This document shows positions 28,344-37,696 of a stretch of 64,000 nucleotides of DNA, one piece after another. The stretch lies in the NCBI RefSeq assembly GCF_900107235.1, contig NZ_FNPF01000007.1:1-64000 (forward strand), read 5' to 3'. The notes beneath the pieces are model-generated. The model saw only the letters and a program-made list of their open reading frames with translations, was not told the origin of the DNA and did not search any database. Position 1 is the first letter of the stretch. Every line of letters begins with the position of its first letter. The DNA is from Citreimonas salinaria (GTDB taxonomy: Bacteria > Pseudomonadota > Alphaproteobacteria > Rhodobacterales > Rhodobacteraceae). Made by a program: the position numbers and the translations under genes.

Positions 28344-29591
28344 ATGACGGAATTGAATCCAGGTTTTGCGGCCGAGGCACGCAGCACGGTCGGAGAGATT
28401 TCCTTCCAGGTGCACGAGATGTTTTTCTCGCGCACCGACAAGCGCGGCGTCATCAAGGCCGGCAACGGCGTCTTCCGCCGGATCTCCGGCTATTCCTGGG
28501 ACGAGCTGGCCGGCACCCCGCACAAGATCATCCGCCATGCCGACATGCCCAGGGGCGTATTCCAATTCATGTGGGACACGATCAAGGCGGACAAGCCGGT
28601 CGGCACCTACGTCAAGAACCGCGACAAGTCGGGCGGGTATTACTGGGTCTTCGCCCTGGTGGCGCCGTGGAACGACGGCTACATTTCGATCCGCCTGAAG
28701 CCCACCTCGCCGATGCGCGAAACCGTCGCCGCCATCTACGCCGACCTTCTCAAGGCCGAACGCGAGGACGGCCTCACCCCGCAGCAAAGCGCCGAGTTGC
28801 TGCTGGAGCGCGTGCGGGAACTGGGCTACGCAAGCTACCAGACCTTCCAGGCGGCCGCCATCGCGGCCGAGTTCGAGGCGCGCGCCAAGGCGATGGGCGA
28901 GCCGCTGGAACAGGTGCAGAAGCGTTTGCTGACCATGTCGCGCGGAATTGCCGACGTGCAGGTCGAGACCGCCGAGATGACCGAGGCGTTCAACGCGATC
29001 CGGACCGTCCCGATGAACATGCGCATCATCGCCTCGCGTCTGGAAAACGCCGGCGGCCCGATCAGCGCGATTTCGGTCAATTACAGTCAGATGCTGGAAG
29101 AGATGTCGACCTGGGTGAACACCTTCGTCGATGGCGATACCTGCGTCTTCGCGCGTATCCGCGACGCGATCCTGAACAGCCAGTTCCTCGGCTTCGCGGC
29201 GGCGCTGCAGCAGGAAGTCTCCGAGACCCTGACGCGGGCCGACGTGGACTCAATGCCCGGTCACGACCTCGATCGGGAGCGTGCGACGATTGTCGACCTG
29301 CGTGCGGACTTCCTGAAGCAGACGCGCGACTCGCTGGGCAGCGTCGAGACCGAGGCGATGCGCTTCGGCCGCAGCGTGCTGGACATGAAGCGGTACGTGA
29401 CCGGTCTCAGCTCGACCCGGATGATGTGCAAGATCGAAAGCGCGACGCTGTCCGATCAGGGAACGGCGCTCGGTGGCATCGTCGAACAGCTGGACGCCTG
29501 CCAGAACGAGATCGAGAAGCGGCTGGCGCGGATCGTCGAGTTGAACGCCGTGATCCAGAGCAACACCGCGATGCTGCGCGCGCTGGTCTAG
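28344..29591 (+). CDS. Aer-like PAS sensor without a receptor signalling domain
   Basis: 415 residues. The PAS domain (about 15-115) closely follows the E. coli aerotaxis receptor Aer: ISGYSWDELAGTPHKIIRHADMP, then YVKNRDKSGGYYWVFALVAP, including the IRHxDMP motif around the FAD pocket, so FAD binding and redox or oxygen sensing are likely. The rest is helical (about 130-415) but lacks HAMP, membrane helices and the conserved MCP hairpin tip, so how it signals is unknown. The ATG at 28344 lies in a monocistronic unit bounded by terminators on both sides. Confidence 0.8.
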   Translation: MTELNPGFAAEARSTVGEISFQVHEMFFSRTDKRGVIKAGNGVFRRISGYSWDELAGTPHKIIRHADMPRGVFQFMWDTIKADKPVGTYVKNRDKSGGYYWVFALVAPWNDGYISIRLKPTSPMRETVAAIYADLLKAEREDGLTPQQSAELLLERVRELGYASYQTFQAAAIAAEFEARAKAMGEPLEQVQKRLLTMSRGIADVQVETAEMTEAFNAIRTVPMNMRIIASRLENAGGPISAISVNYSQMLEEMSTWVNTFVDGDTCVFARIRDAILNSQFLGFAAALQQEVSETLTRADVDSMPGHDLDRERATIVDLRADFLKQTRDSLGSVETEAMRFGRSVLDMKRYVTGLSSTRMMCKIESATLSDQGTALGGIVEQLDACQNEIEKRLARIVELNAVIQSNTAMLRALV

Positions 29592-29624
29592 CCGGGCATC
29601 GGCGCAGGCCGCCCAAGAACAGCG

Positions 29625-29644
29625 AAGGGCGCCGCAGCGCCCTT
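29625..29644. terminator. hairpin between convergent genes
   Basis: AAGGGCGC-CGCA-GCGCCCTT followed by CTTC, between the PAS gene and ilvE. The symmetrical A/T ends allow it to act in both directions. Confidence 0.6.
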
Positions 29645-29694
29645 CTTCGGTCATCAATCGTTCGCCCGGCGCGCCACTGGGGACAGCAGGCCTG

Positions 29695-30567
29695 TCAGAC
29701 GCGTACCAGCGCCTCGTAGCTCGTGGCGATGTCGCGGGTGAGCGGCCCGACCTCGAACCGGAAATCGCCGATCTGCCCCACCGGCGTGACCTCGGCTGCG
29801 GTGCCGGTCAGCCAGCACTGCTCGAAGCCTTCCATCTCGTCGGGCATGATGTGGCGCTCGTGGACCTTGATCTGGCGGTCGTGCAGCATGCCGATCACCG
29901 TCTGGCGCGTCAGGCCGTTCAGGAAGCAATCGGGCTTGGGCGTATGCACCTCGCCGTCCTTCACGAAGAAGATGTTCGCCCCTGTCGCCTCGGCAACGTA
30001 GCCGCGGTAATCCATGAACAGCGCGTCCGAGCAGCCCTTGGCCTCGGCCGCGTGCTTGGACGTGGTGCAGATCATGTAAAGCCCCGCCGCCTTGGCGTGA
30101 ACCGGGATCGTCTCCGGCGAGGGGCGCTTCCACTTCGCGATGTCCAGCTTCGCGCCCTTCATCTTGGCGTCGCCGTAATAGCTGCCCCATTCCCACGCCG
30201 CGATCGCCAGCCGCACCGGGTTGCGCCGCGAGGCGACGCCCATGTCCGGCCCCGCGCCGCGCCACGCGACCGCGCGCACATACGCGTCTGTCAGGCCGTT
30301 GGCTTCCAGCACCTGCGCCTTGGCCGCCTCGATCTCGTCGACCGAGAAGGGGATCTCGAAGTCCAGTTCGCCGGCCGAGAAATGCAGCCGCTCGGAGTGC
30401 TTGCGCGACAGGAAGATCTTGCCGCCATAGGCGCGCTCGCCTTCGAAAACCGAGCTAGCGTAATGCAGCGCGTGGCTGAGCACGTGCACGTTGGCCGAAC
30501 GCCAGTCGGTCAGCGTTCCGTCCATCCAGATCTTTCCGTCACGATCGTCGTAGGCTGCGTCTGCCAT
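29695..30567 (-). CDS. ilvE: branched-chain amino acid aminotransferase
   Basis: PLP-dependent class IV aminotransferase for the last step of Leu, Ile and Val synthesis. 290 residues with NVHVLSHALHYASSVFEGERAY at the N-terminal side, FMDYRGYVAEATGANIFFVKDG, and FLNGLTRQTVIGMLHD. The internal Lys in TTSKHAAEAK fits the Schiff-base position. GGGAG precedes the ATG. Divergent from petP; length is typical. Confidence 0.93.
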   Translation of the reverse strand: MADAAYDDRDGKIWMDGTLTDWRSANVHVLSHALHYASSVFEGERAYGGKIFLSRKHSERLHFSAGELDFEIPFSVDEIEAAKAQVLEANGLTDAYVRAVAWRGAGPDMGVASRRNPVRLAIAAWEWGSYYGDAKMKGAKLDIAKWKRPSPETIPVHAKAAGLYMICTTSKHAAEAKGCSDALFMDYRGYVAEATGANIFFVKDGEVHTPKPDCFLNGLTRQTVIGMLHDRQIKVHERHIMPDEMEGFEQCWLTGTAAEVTPVGQIGDFRFEVGPLTRDIATSYEALVRV

Positions 30568-30664
30568 CCCGCGCTCCCTAGCTTTTCACTTGTTGCGCAC
30601 GATATGACCGGATCGGACGTAAAGTTGCGCGAAAACTGAGACTCGGTACCAGTTCGGGCTTGGA

Positions 30665-30683
30665 ATGTCAACAAGACTGACAT
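30665..30683. promoter_or_regulatory. inverted repeat upstream of petP
   Basis: ATGTCA-N7-TGACAT, a perfect 6-bp inverted repeat in the 150-bp region between ilvE and petP, ending 34 bp before the petP start. MarR-type proteins often bind such sites over their own promoter, so PetP itself is a candidate. Confidence 0.45.
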
Positions 30684-30717
30684 AAAATCACTCTCGGGAC
30701 CGGAACCGCGGGGCAGC

Positions 30718-31221
30718 ATGACCGAGGCGCGCAAGATGCAGGGCGAGACCCTGCTTTACCTGACCGACGAACAGTTGCGCCAGGGGGCCGAGGCGATGTT
30801 CTTCGCGTATCGCGGCTTCACCGCCGATCCCGACCGCATCCTCGCCTCGCTCAGCTATGGCCGCGCGCATCACCGCGCGCTGCATTTCATCCACGGCGCG
30901 CCCGGCACGACGGTCAACAACCTGCTGACCACGCTGGGCGTGACGAAGCAATCGCTCAACCGCGTGCTGCGCACCCTGATCGGCGACGGCCTGGTCGAAA
31001 GCCGCGTGGGCCGAGTAGACAAGCGCGAGCGCCACCTCTACCTGACCCCCGAAGGAGAGGCGCTGGAACGCGAGCTGTCCGAGGTGCAGCGCGCACGCCT
31101 GCGCGCCGCCTTCCGCGATGCCGGCCCCGAGGCGGTGGCCGGCTTCCGCCGCGTGCTCGAGGCGATGATGGACCCCGAGATGCGGCGCCAGTACGAACGC
31201 CTGCGGGAGGGCCGCGGATGA
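30718..31221 (+). CDS. petP: MarR-family regulator PetP
   Basis: 167 residues with a MarR-like winged helix: LGVTKQSLNRVLRTLIGDGLVESRVGRVDKRERHLYLTPEG. The pairing with an OmpR-type regulator that overlaps its end by 4 bp matches petP-petR of Rhodobacter capsulatus, where the pair is required for growth and lies near the cytochrome bc1 genes. Here the bc1 genes are not adjacent. An alternative start is the ATG at 30736. Confidence 0.85.
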   Translation: MTEARKMQGETLLYLTDEQLRQGAEAMFFAYRGFTADPDRILASLSYGRAHHRALHFIHGAPGTTVNNLLTTLGVTKQSLNRVLRTLIGDGLVESRVGRVDKRERHLYLTPEGEALERELSEVQRARLRAAFRDAGPEAVAGFRRVLEAMMDPEMRRQYERLREGRG

Positions 31222-31919
31222 TCGGAGCCGACGCGCATCTGCTGATCGTCGACGACGACGAACGCATCCGGACGCTGCTGCAGAAGTTCCTGATCCGCCA
31301 CGGCTTCCTGGTCAGCGCCGCGCGCGATGCCGGCCACGCCCGTCGGTTGCTGCAGGGCCTCGACTTCGACATGATCGTGCTCGACGTCATGATGCCGGGT
31401 GAGGACGGCGTCAGCCTGACCCGCGCGATCCGCGATCGCTCGACCACGCCGATCCTGCTGCTGACCGCCCGGGCCGAGACCGAGGACCGGATCAAGGGGC
31501 TCGAGGCCGGCGCCGACGATTACCTGCCCAAGCCATTCGAGCCCAAGGAACTGCTGCTGCGGATCAACGCCATCCTGCGGCGCATCCCCGAACCGCCCGC
31601 AGCACCGACCGTGCCCAACCTGCTCAGCCTCGGCGGCATCCGCTACGACACCGAGCGTGGAGAGCTTTGGCAGGGCGACGAACCTGTGCGCCTGACCGCG
31701 ACCGAGGCGCACCTGATGCGCATCTTCTCGGCCCGCCCCGGCGAGGCGATCAGCCGCGCGCAACTGGTCGAGGAACTGGGCCGCGGCGACGGTCAGGCGC
31801 AGGAGCGCGCCGTGGACGTGCAGATCACCCGCCTGCGGCGCAAGCTCGAATCCGACCCGAAAAGCCCGCGTTACCTGCAGACCGTGCGCGGGTCGGGCTA
31901 CATGCTGGCGCCGGATTGA
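31218..31919 (+). CDS. petR: OmpR-family response regulator PetR
   Basis: 233 residues. Receiver with IVDDDERIRTLL, phosphoacceptor Asp in MIVLDVMMPGEDG, LLLTARAE and Lys in LPKPFEPKE; then a winged-helix domain with VRLTATEAHLMRIF and DVQITRLRRKLESDP. The start overlaps the petP stop as ATGA. No histidine kinase is encoded next to it, consistent with R. capsulatus PetR. Downstream genes begin 62 bp later and may form a separate unit. Confidence 0.88.
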   Translation: MIGADAHLLIVDDDERIRTLLQKFLIRHGFLVSAARDAGHARRLLQGLDFDMIVLDVMMPGEDGVSLTRAIRDRSTTPILLLTARAETEDRIKGLEAGADDYLPKPFEPKELLLRINAILRRIPEPPAAPTVPNLLSLGGIRYDTERGELWQGDEPVRLTATEAHLMRIFSARPGEAISRAQLVEELGRGDGQAQERAVDVQITRLRRKLESDPKSPRYLQTVRGSGYMLAPD

Positions 31920-31981
31920 CGGTTGCCCTCGGACGGCGCATGGGGTTTCCCTGACAGCGTCGACACGGGGCAGGGGACGGC

Positions 31982-32902
31982 ATGGCCACGGCACTCATCA
32001 CCCACGCGGACGGGCTGACCCATGTCACCCCGGCAGGGCACCCCGAACGGGTGGCCCGGCTGGAACACGTGCTGCATGCGCTTCAGGGAATGGACCTGCT
32101 GCGCGTCACGGCGCCCGAGGCCGAAGACGAGGATTTGCGCCTGTGCCATCCGCAATCCTACATCGATCGCATCGCCGCCGCGCTGCCCAGGACGGGCACC
32201 CGGCAACTGGACGCCGACACGTTCCTGTCGGCGGGCTCGATGCGGGCGGCGCGGCGGGCGGTGGGCGGCGCGATGCGCGGCGTCGACATGGTGCTGGGTG
32301 GCGAGGCGAACAGCGCCTTCTGCGCCATGCGCCCGCCCGGCCACCACGCCGAGCGCGAGACCCCGATGGGCTTCTGCCTGTTCGGCACGGTGGCGATCGC
32401 CGCGAAGCACGCGCTCGACCGCCACGGGCTGAGCCGCGTGGTGGTGGTGGACTTCGACGTGCACCACGGCAACGGGACGCAGGACCTGCTGTGGGACGAG
32501 AAGCGCACGCTGTTCGTGTCGTCGCAGCAGATGCCCCTCTGGCCCGGCACCGGTAGCCCGGACGAGACCGGCGCGCACGACAACGTGCTCAACGTGGCGC
32601 TGGTTCCCGACAGCGGCGGTAACACCATGCGTAGCGCCTACGAGACACGCGTCTTCCCCCGCCTGCGCGAATTCGCCCCCGAGTTGCTGCTGATCTCGGC
32701 CGGCTTCGACGCCCATGCCGACGATCCGCTGGCCCAGCTGAACTGGGAAACCGTGGATTTCGCCTGGCTCACGGCGGAACTCTGCGCCATCGCGAAGGCG
32801 AGCGGCGCGCCGGTGGTCTCGGTGCTCGAGGGCGGCTACGATCTCGCCGCGCTGGCCGAGAGCGCCGCGGCCCACGTGATCACATTGACGGAGAAGACAT
32901 GA
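31982..32902 (+). CDS. histone deacetylase-like amidohydrolase
   Basis: 306-residue Zn-dependent deacetylase of the arginase/HDAC fold. Seen: HPERVARLEHV, MRPPGHHAERETPMGFCLF with the His-His dyad, VVVVDFDVHHGNGTQDL with the Zn ligands Asp and His, ISAGFDAHADDPLA with the third Zn ligand Asp, and a C-terminal LEGGYDLAALA. Bacterial members act on acetylpolyamines or acetylated proteins; the substrate cannot be told from sequence. Overlaps xseB by 4 bp, a coupling common in this bacterial group. Confidence 0.9.
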   Translation: MATALITHADGLTHVTPAGHPERVARLEHVLHALQGMDLLRVTAPEAEDEDLRLCHPQSYIDRIAAALPRTGTRQLDADTFLSAGSMRAARRAVGGAMRGVDMVLGGEANSAFCAMRPPGHHAERETPMGFCLFGTVAIAAKHALDRHGLSRVVVVDFDVHHGNGTQDLLWDEKRTLFVSSQQMPLWPGTGSPDETGAHDNVLNVALVPDSGGNTMRSAYETRVFPRLREFAPELLLISAGFDAHADDPLAQLNWETVDFAWLTAELCAIAKASGAPVVSVLEGGYDLAALAESAAAHVITLTEKT

Positions 32903-33150
32903 CCGACCAGACCCAGACCCCCGTCGAGGAGATGAGCTTCGAGGCGGCGATGGCCGAACTCGAACAGGTGGTGAGCAAGCTCGAGCGCGGCGACGTGGCG
33001 CTGGACGAATCCATCGCGCTCTACGAACGCGGCGCGGCCTTGCGCAAACGCTGCGATGCCAAGCTGAGCGAGGCAGAGGAAAAGGTCGCCGCGATCACGC
33101 TCGACGCCGAGGGCAACCCGACCGGAACCAAGCCCGCCGAAGGGCTCTGA
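32899..33150 (+). CDS. xseB: exodeoxyribonuclease VII small subunit
   Basis: 83 residues: MSFEAAMAELEQVVSKLERG, then LDESIALYERGAALRKRCDAKLSEAEEKV, the helical hairpin of XseB that binds the large subunit XseA. Typical length. Its ATG overlaps the HDAC-like stop and its stop overlaps the ispA start (one base), giving a translationally coupled chain to the isoprenoid genes. Confidence 0.95.
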   Translation: MTDQTQTPVEEMSFEAAMAELEQVVSKLERGDVALDESIALYERGAALRKRCDAKLSEAEEKVAAITLDAEGNPTGTKPAEGL

Positions 33151-34022
33151 TGCACTTCGAGACCGGGCTGCACCAGGCCGCGCAAGCGATCGGCGCGGGC
33201 TTCGCGCGGGAGCTGGACGGATGGCCGGACGTGCCCGTGGTGCACGCGATGGCCTACGCGCTCGAGGGCGGCAAGCGCCTGCGCGGTTACCTCGTGATCG
33301 AGGGCGCGCGCCTGCACGACGTCGACCCGGACCGCGCGTTGCGCGCCGCCATGGCGATCGAGGCGGTCCACGCCTACAGCCTTGTCCACGATGATCTGCC
33401 CTGCATGGACGACGACGACCTGCGTCGCGGCCGGCCGACCGTGCACCGCAAGTGGGACGAGGCGACCGCCGTGCTGGCCGGCGACGCGCTGCAGACGCTG
33501 GGGTTCGAACTTGTCTCGGACCCCGCCTGCCATCCCGACGCCGATGTGCGCGCCGACCTGACGCTCACCCTTGCAAGGGCGTCGGGCGCGCGCGGCATGG
33601 TGCTGGGGCAGGCGCTGGACATGGCCGCCGAACGCGCCGATGCGCCGCTCGACTTGGCGGCAATCACCCGTCTGCAGGCCGACAAGACCGGCGCGCTGAT
33701 CCGCTGGGCGGCCGAGGCCGGCGCGCGGCTGGCGTGCGCCGACCCCGCGCCGCTGGGTACGTACGCGCAGGCGCTGGGGCTGGCCTTCCAGATCGCCGAC
33801 GATATCCTCGACGTCGAGGGCGACGTCGACGCGATGGGCAAGGCGGTGGGCAAGGATGCCGATCGCGGCAAGGCGACCTTCGTGTCGCTGCTGGGCCTCG
33901 ATGCCGCGCGCGGCCGCGCCGACGCATTGGTGACCGAGGCCTGCGACGCGCTAGCTGTCTATGGTGCGCGGGCCGAGCCCTTGCGGCAGGCCGCCCGGTT
34001 CGTTATCTCGCGCCGGAACTGA
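33150..34022 (+). CDS. ispA: farnesyl/geranyl diphosphate synthase
   Basis: Builds C15 prenyl diphosphate from IPP and DMAPP. 290 residues with the first Asp-rich motif [26 protein letters not shown] near the N-terminus, and the second Asp-rich motif [13 protein letters not shown]. Usual order xseB-ispA-dxs of alphaproteobacteria. It begins directly at the xseB stop. Confidence 0.94.
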   Translation: MHFETGLHQAAQAIGAGFARELDGWPDVPVVHAMAYALEGGKRLRGYLVIEGARLHDVDPDRALRAAMAIEAVHAYSLVHDDLPCMDDDDLRRGRPTVHRKWDEATAVLAGDALQTLGFELVSDPACHPDADVRADLTLTLARASGARGMVLGQALDMAAERADAPLDLAAITRLQADKTGALIRWAAEAGARLACADPAPLGTYAQALGLAFQIADDILDVEGDVDAMGKAVGKDADRGKATFVSLLGLDAARGRADALVTEACDALAVYGARAEPLRQAARFVISRRN

Positions 34023-34035
34023 AGGACGCACGCCC

Positions 34036-35961
34036 ATGACCGACAGGCCCGATACCCCCATCCTGGACCGCGTCCACAGCCCCGCCGACCTCAAGGGCAT
34101 GGACGATTTCAAGCTGCGCCGCCTCGCCGACGAGTTGCGCGCCGAGACGATCGCCAGCGTGTCCAAGACCGGCGGGCACCTGGGCGCGGGCCTTGGCGTG
34201 GTCGAGCTGACGGTCGCGATCCACGCGGTGTTCGACACGCCGCGCGACAAGCTGATCTGGGACGTCAGCCATCAAAGCTATCCGCACAAGATCCTGACCG
34301 GCCGGCGCGACCGGATGCAGACGCTGCGCCAGAAGGGCGGGCTGTCGGGCTTCACCAAGCGGTCGGAATCGCCCTACGACCCGTTCGGCGCGGCGCATTC
34401 CTCGACCTCGATCAGCGCGGCGCTGGGCTTTGCCGTGGCGCGCGACCTGGGCGGTGCCTGCGACACCGGTCACGGCGACGCCATTGCCGTGATCGGCGAC
34501 GGCGCCCTGTCGGCCGGGATGGCCTACGAGGCGCTCAACAACGCGGGTCACCTGGGCAAGCGCCTGATCGTGATCCTCAACGACAACGAGATGTCGATCG
34601 CCCCGCCCACCGGCGCGATGTCCTCGTATCTAAGCCGCCTCTACGCCGAGGCGCCGTTCCAGGACCTCAAGGCGGCCGCGAAAAGCGCCGTCAGCATGTT
34701 GCCCGGGCCGTTCCGCGAGGGCGCCAAGCGCGCCAAGGACCTGTTCAAGCACATGGCCGTCGGCGGCACGCTGTTCGAGGAACTGGGCTTCAGCTATGTC
34801 GGCCCGATCGACGGGCACGACATGGACCAGCTGCTTCCGGTGCTGCGCACGGTCAAGGCCCGGGCCGACGGGCCGATCCTGATCCACGCCATCACGAAGA
34901 AGGGCAAGGGCTATCACGCCGCCGAACACGCGCCCGACCGCGGGCACGCGCGGGCGAAATTCAACGTCGCCACCGGCGAGCAGACCAAGGCGCCCAGCAA
35001 CGCGCCCGGCTACACCAAGGTCTTCGCGGGCGCGCTGATGCAGCTTGCCGCCGACGATCCGCGCATCTGCGCCGTGACCGCCGCGATGCCCGACGGCACC
35101 GGGCTCGACCTGTTCGCCGAGCGGTATCCCAGCCGCACCTTCGACGTCGGCATCGCCGAGCAGCACGCGGTGACCTTCTGCGCCGGCCTCGCGGCTGGCG
35201 GGATGCGGCCCTTCGCGGCGCTCTATTCGACCTTCCTGCAGCGCGGCTACGACCAGGTCGTGCACGACGTGGCGATCCAGCGCCTGCCGGTCCGCTTCGC
35301 CATCGACCGCGCCGGGCTGGTCGGTGCCGACGGCGCCACCCATGCGGGAAGCTACGACGTCGCGTTCCTGGCGAACTTGCCGGGATTCGTGGTCATGGCC
35401 GCCGCCGACGAGGCCGAGCTGAAGCACATGGTCGCCACCGCCGCCGCGCATGACGAGGGGCCCATTGCCTTCCGTTATCCCCGCGGCGAGGGCGAGGGCG
35501 TCGAGATGCCCGAACGCGGCCAGCTGCTGGAGATCGGCCGCGGCCGGATGATCCACGAGGGCAGCCGCGTGGCGCTCCTGTCGCTGGGCACCCGCCTGCG
35601 CGAGGTGCGCCAGGCCGCCGAGGCGCTGCAGGCCCGCGGCATCGACCCGACGATCGCCGATGCCCGGTTCGCCAAGCCGCTCGACCGCGACCTGATCCTG
35701 CGCCTCGCGCGCGAGCACGAGGCCCTGATCACCGTCGAGGAAGGCGCCATCGGCGGCTTCGGCAGCCACGTCGCGCAGCTTTTGGCCGAGGAAGGCGTCT
35801 TCGACACCGGGCTGAAATACCGCTCGATGGTGCTGCCGGACATCTTCATCGACCAGGCCAGCCCCGCCGACATGTATGCCGTGGCCGGCCTGAACGCCGC
35901 GGATATCGAGGCGAAGGTGCTGAACGTCCTGGGGATCGAGGCGCTGAGCAAGCGCGCCTAG
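34036..35961 (+). CDS. dxs: 1-deoxy-D-xylulose-5-phosphate synthase
   Basis: Thiamin diphosphate enzyme of the MEP isoprenoid pathway: pyruvate plus glyceraldehyde 3-phosphate to DXP. 641 residues; [16 protein letters not shown], ThDP motif [36 protein letters not shown] with the catalytic Glu, and a C-terminal transketolase-like domain. I start at ATG 34036 ([16 protein letters not shown]), 13 bases after ispA; the open frame upstream is inside ispA. It supplies IPP to ispA. Confidence 0.96.
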   Translation: MTDRPDTPILDRVHSPADLKGMDDFKLRRLADELRAETIASVSKTGGHLGAGLGVVELTVAIHAVFDTPRDKLIWDVSHQSYPHKILTGRRDRMQTLRQKGGLSGFTKRSESPYDPFGAAHSSTSISAALGFAVARDLGGACDTGHGDAIAVIGDGALSAGMAYEALNNAGHLGKRLIVILNDNEMSIAPPTGAMSSYLSRLYAEAPFQDLKAAAKSAVSMLPGPFREGAKRAKDLFKHMAVGGTLFEELGFSYVGPIDGHDMDQLLPVLRTVKARADGPILIHAITKKGKGYHAAEHAPDRGHARAKFNVATGEQTKAPSNAPGYTKVFAGALMQLAADDPRICAVTAAMPDGTGLDLFAERYPSRTFDVGIAEQHAVTFCAGLAAGGMRPFAALYSTFLQRGYDQVVHDVAIQRLPVRFAIDRAGLVGADGATHAGSYDVAFLANLPGFVVMAAADEAELKHMVATAAAHDEGPIAFRYPRGEGEGVEMPERGQLLEIGRGRMIHEGSRVALLSLGTRLREVRQAAEALQARGIDPTIADARFAKPLDRDLILRLAREHEALITVEEGAIGGFGSHVAQLLAEEGVFDTGLKYRSMVLPDIFIDQASPADMYAVAGLNAADIEAKVLNVLGIEALSKRA

Positions 35962-35967
35962 CGGGGA

Positions 35968-36828
35968 TCAGGCGCCAGAGTCGCTGTCCAGCATCGCCCG
36001 CAGGCCGGCGCGGTAGTCGGGATACAGCAACTCGACGCCCAGCTCCTCCTTGATCCGGTCGTTCGAGACGCGCTTGGACTCGGCATAGAAGCTCTCCGCC
36101 ATCGGGCTCAGCTCCGCATCCTCGAACGCGACTTCCGGCGGGCGCGGCACGCCCAGCAGATCGGCGGCGTCGGCGATCACGTCCTGTGGCGGGGCAGGGT
36201 CGTCGTCACAGACGTTGTAGACCGCGCCGGGATTGGGATGGTGGATCGACGCTTCGAGCACCTGCGCGATGTCGTCCACGTGGATGCGCGAGAAGACCTG
36301 ACCCGGCTTGACGATGCGCCGGGCTGTGCCGCGGCGCACCTTCTCGAACGGGCCGCGGCCGGGGCCGTAGATGCCCGCCAGCCGGAAGACGTGCAGCGGC
36401 AGGTGCGGGATCGCGCCCCATTCGGCCTCGGCCTCGACGCGGGCGATGCCGCGCGCGGTGCCGGGCGTCAGCGGCGTCGCCTCGTCGACCCAGGCACCGT
36501 GGTGGTCGCCGTAGACGCCGGTGGTGGACAGGTACCCGACCCACCACAATTCGGGCACGCGCGCCTCGATCGCGTCGCGGGCGATGCGCAGCGACGGGTC
36601 CCCCTCGGCATCCGGGCCGGCCGAGACGAGGATGTGCGTCGCGCGGCCGACCGCCTCGGCGATGGCGTCGCGGTCCCACGCGATGGGCTCGACGCCCTCG
36701 GCGCGTAGGCGCTCGGCCTTGGACGCGTCGCGCGTGGTGCCGATCACGGTCCAGCCCTGCGGCACCAGCCGCCGGGCCAGCGCGCGGGCCGAATATCCGT
36801 GGCCGAGGGAAAGAAGCGTTCCGGGCAT
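35968..36828 (-). CDS. NAD(P)-dependent epimerase/dehydratase family protein
   Basis: 286 residues with an SDR-like Rossmann start, LSLGHGYSARALARRL, a variant of GxxGxxG, followed by STTGVYGDHHGAWVDE, in which the Tyr-x3-Lys of classical SDRs is not obvious, and FRLAGIYGPGRGPFE and FSRIHVDDIAQVLEASI. Of the type sometimes annotated as YeeZ-like NAD-epimerase; substrate unknown. It converges on dxs with a 6-bp gap. Start ATG at 36828. Confidence 0.85.
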   Translation of the reverse strand: MPGTLLSLGHGYSARALARRLVPQGWTVIGTTRDASKAERLRAEGVEPIAWDRDAIAEAVGRATHILVSAGPDAEGDPSLRIARDAIEARVPELWWVGYLSTTGVYGDHHGAWVDEATPLTPGTARGIARVEAEAEWGAIPHLPLHVFRLAGIYGPGRGPFEKVRRGTARRIVKPGQVFSRIHVDDIAQVLEASIHHPNPGAVYNVCDDDPAPPQDVIADAADLLGVPRPPEVAFEDAELSPMAESFYAESKRVSNDRIKEELGVELLYPDYRAGLRAMLDSDSGA

Positions 36829-36918
36829 GCCTTGGTGGTGCCTGCCAAGGCGCCGATTTGCAAGAGCTACGACTCCGGCGCCGCAACGAATCGCCCCGCG
36901 CAAGGCGCGGCATTCCCG

Positions 36919-36950
36919 CCCCTTGGCGCGCCGCGCGCCGCGCCAAGGGG
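36919..36950. repeat. 12-bp inverted repeat between divergent genes
   Basis: CCCCTTGGCGCG (36919-36930) and CGCGCCAAGGGG (36939-36950) with an 8-nt GC loop. It lies in the 293-bp gap between the epimerase-like gene and the lytic transglycosylase gene. No T-run; possibly a dispersed palindromic element. Confidence 0.6.
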
Positions 36951-37121
36951 CGCGAGCGGCACGGAACCCGCGCTCGATGGTCAGAATCCCGCCCCGACGC
37001 GTGGCAATCCGCCGATCCCGACCCCGCGGTGGCAAGGCTTCGCCTATGGCCGAACGCGGCGTGGCGCGGCGCCACGGTTTCGGTTTACCGCTATGGTGCG
37101 CCACAACCGGAGCCGTTCCGC

Positions 37122-37610
37122 ATGCTGACACGCATCGCCGCCTGCACCCTTCTTCTGGCCCTGACCGCCGCCTGTTCCTACGGCCCCGCGACCGACCGTC
37201 CGGGCGGCCCCGAGACGGTCTCGAGAGCCCTGGTGGAAACGCCGCTCCACCCCAACGAGACGCCCGAGCTGCGCGCCTCGATCAACAAGTGGGCCGATCA
37301 CTACAAGCTGCCGCGCAGCCTGGTGCACCGTCTGGCGATCCGCGAAAGCACCCACCGCCCCGGCGCCCGCAACGGTCCCTATTACGGCCTCCTGCAGATC
37401 CTGCCCGCGACCGCCCGCTCGATGGGCTTCCAAGGCCGACCCGCCGACCTTCTGCAGGCCGATACCAACCTGCAATACGCGCTGAAATACCTGCGCGGCG
37501 CCTATCTGGTGTCCGAGGGCGACCCCGACGAGGCGATCTTCCTCTACGCCAAGGGCTATTATCCCGAGGCCAAGCGCGCCGGGCTTCTGGAAGAAACCGG
37601 CCTGCGCTGA
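37122..37610 (+). CDS. lytic transglycosylase lipoprotein, SLT type
   Basis: 162 residues. The N-terminus MLTRIAACTLLLALTAAC ends in a lipobox (LTAAC, Cys18), so it should be a lipoprotein in the cell envelope. The SLT-type lysozyme fold follows, with LAIRESTHRPGARNGPYYGLLQIL containing the catalytic Glu, and NLQYALKYLRGAY. It cleaves peptidoglycan to 1,6-anhydromuropeptides. ATG chosen at 37122 because it gives the lipoprotein signal; the frame is open further upstream without a signal. Confidence 0.88.
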   Translation: MLTRIAACTLLLALTAACSYGPATDRPGGPETVSRALVETPLHPNETPELRASINKWADHYKLPRSLVHRLAIRESTHRPGARNGPYYGLLQILPATARSMGFQGRPADLLQADTNLQYALKYLRGAYLVSEGDPDEAIFLYAKGYYPEAKRAGLLEETGLR

Positions 37611-37633
37611 GGCCCTGCTGTTCTAGTGTTCCG

Positions 37634-37654
37634 CGAGGGGCGGCGCGCCCCTCG
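37634..37654. terminator. hairpin between convergent genes
   Basis: CGAGGGGCG-GCG-CGCCCCTCG, 9-bp perfect stem between the transglycosylase and aldolase genes, without a T-run. Confidence 0.45.
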
Positions 37655-37696
37655 TCGATCATGTAGCGCAAGGGAACGCCCTCGCGCGCTCTGCCT

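Noticed and set aside
32876-32883. Single GTGATCAC upstream of xseB
   Set aside because: It lies inside the HDAC-like coding sequence, has no second copy 21 bp away, and one chance occurrence of an 8-mer is expected in 64 kb.
31982-32902. Acetylpolyamine deacetylase working with the polyamine-type transporter
   Set aside because: It is in the xseB-ispA-dxs chain and not near the transporter; the family does not reveal the substrate, so no link is claimed.
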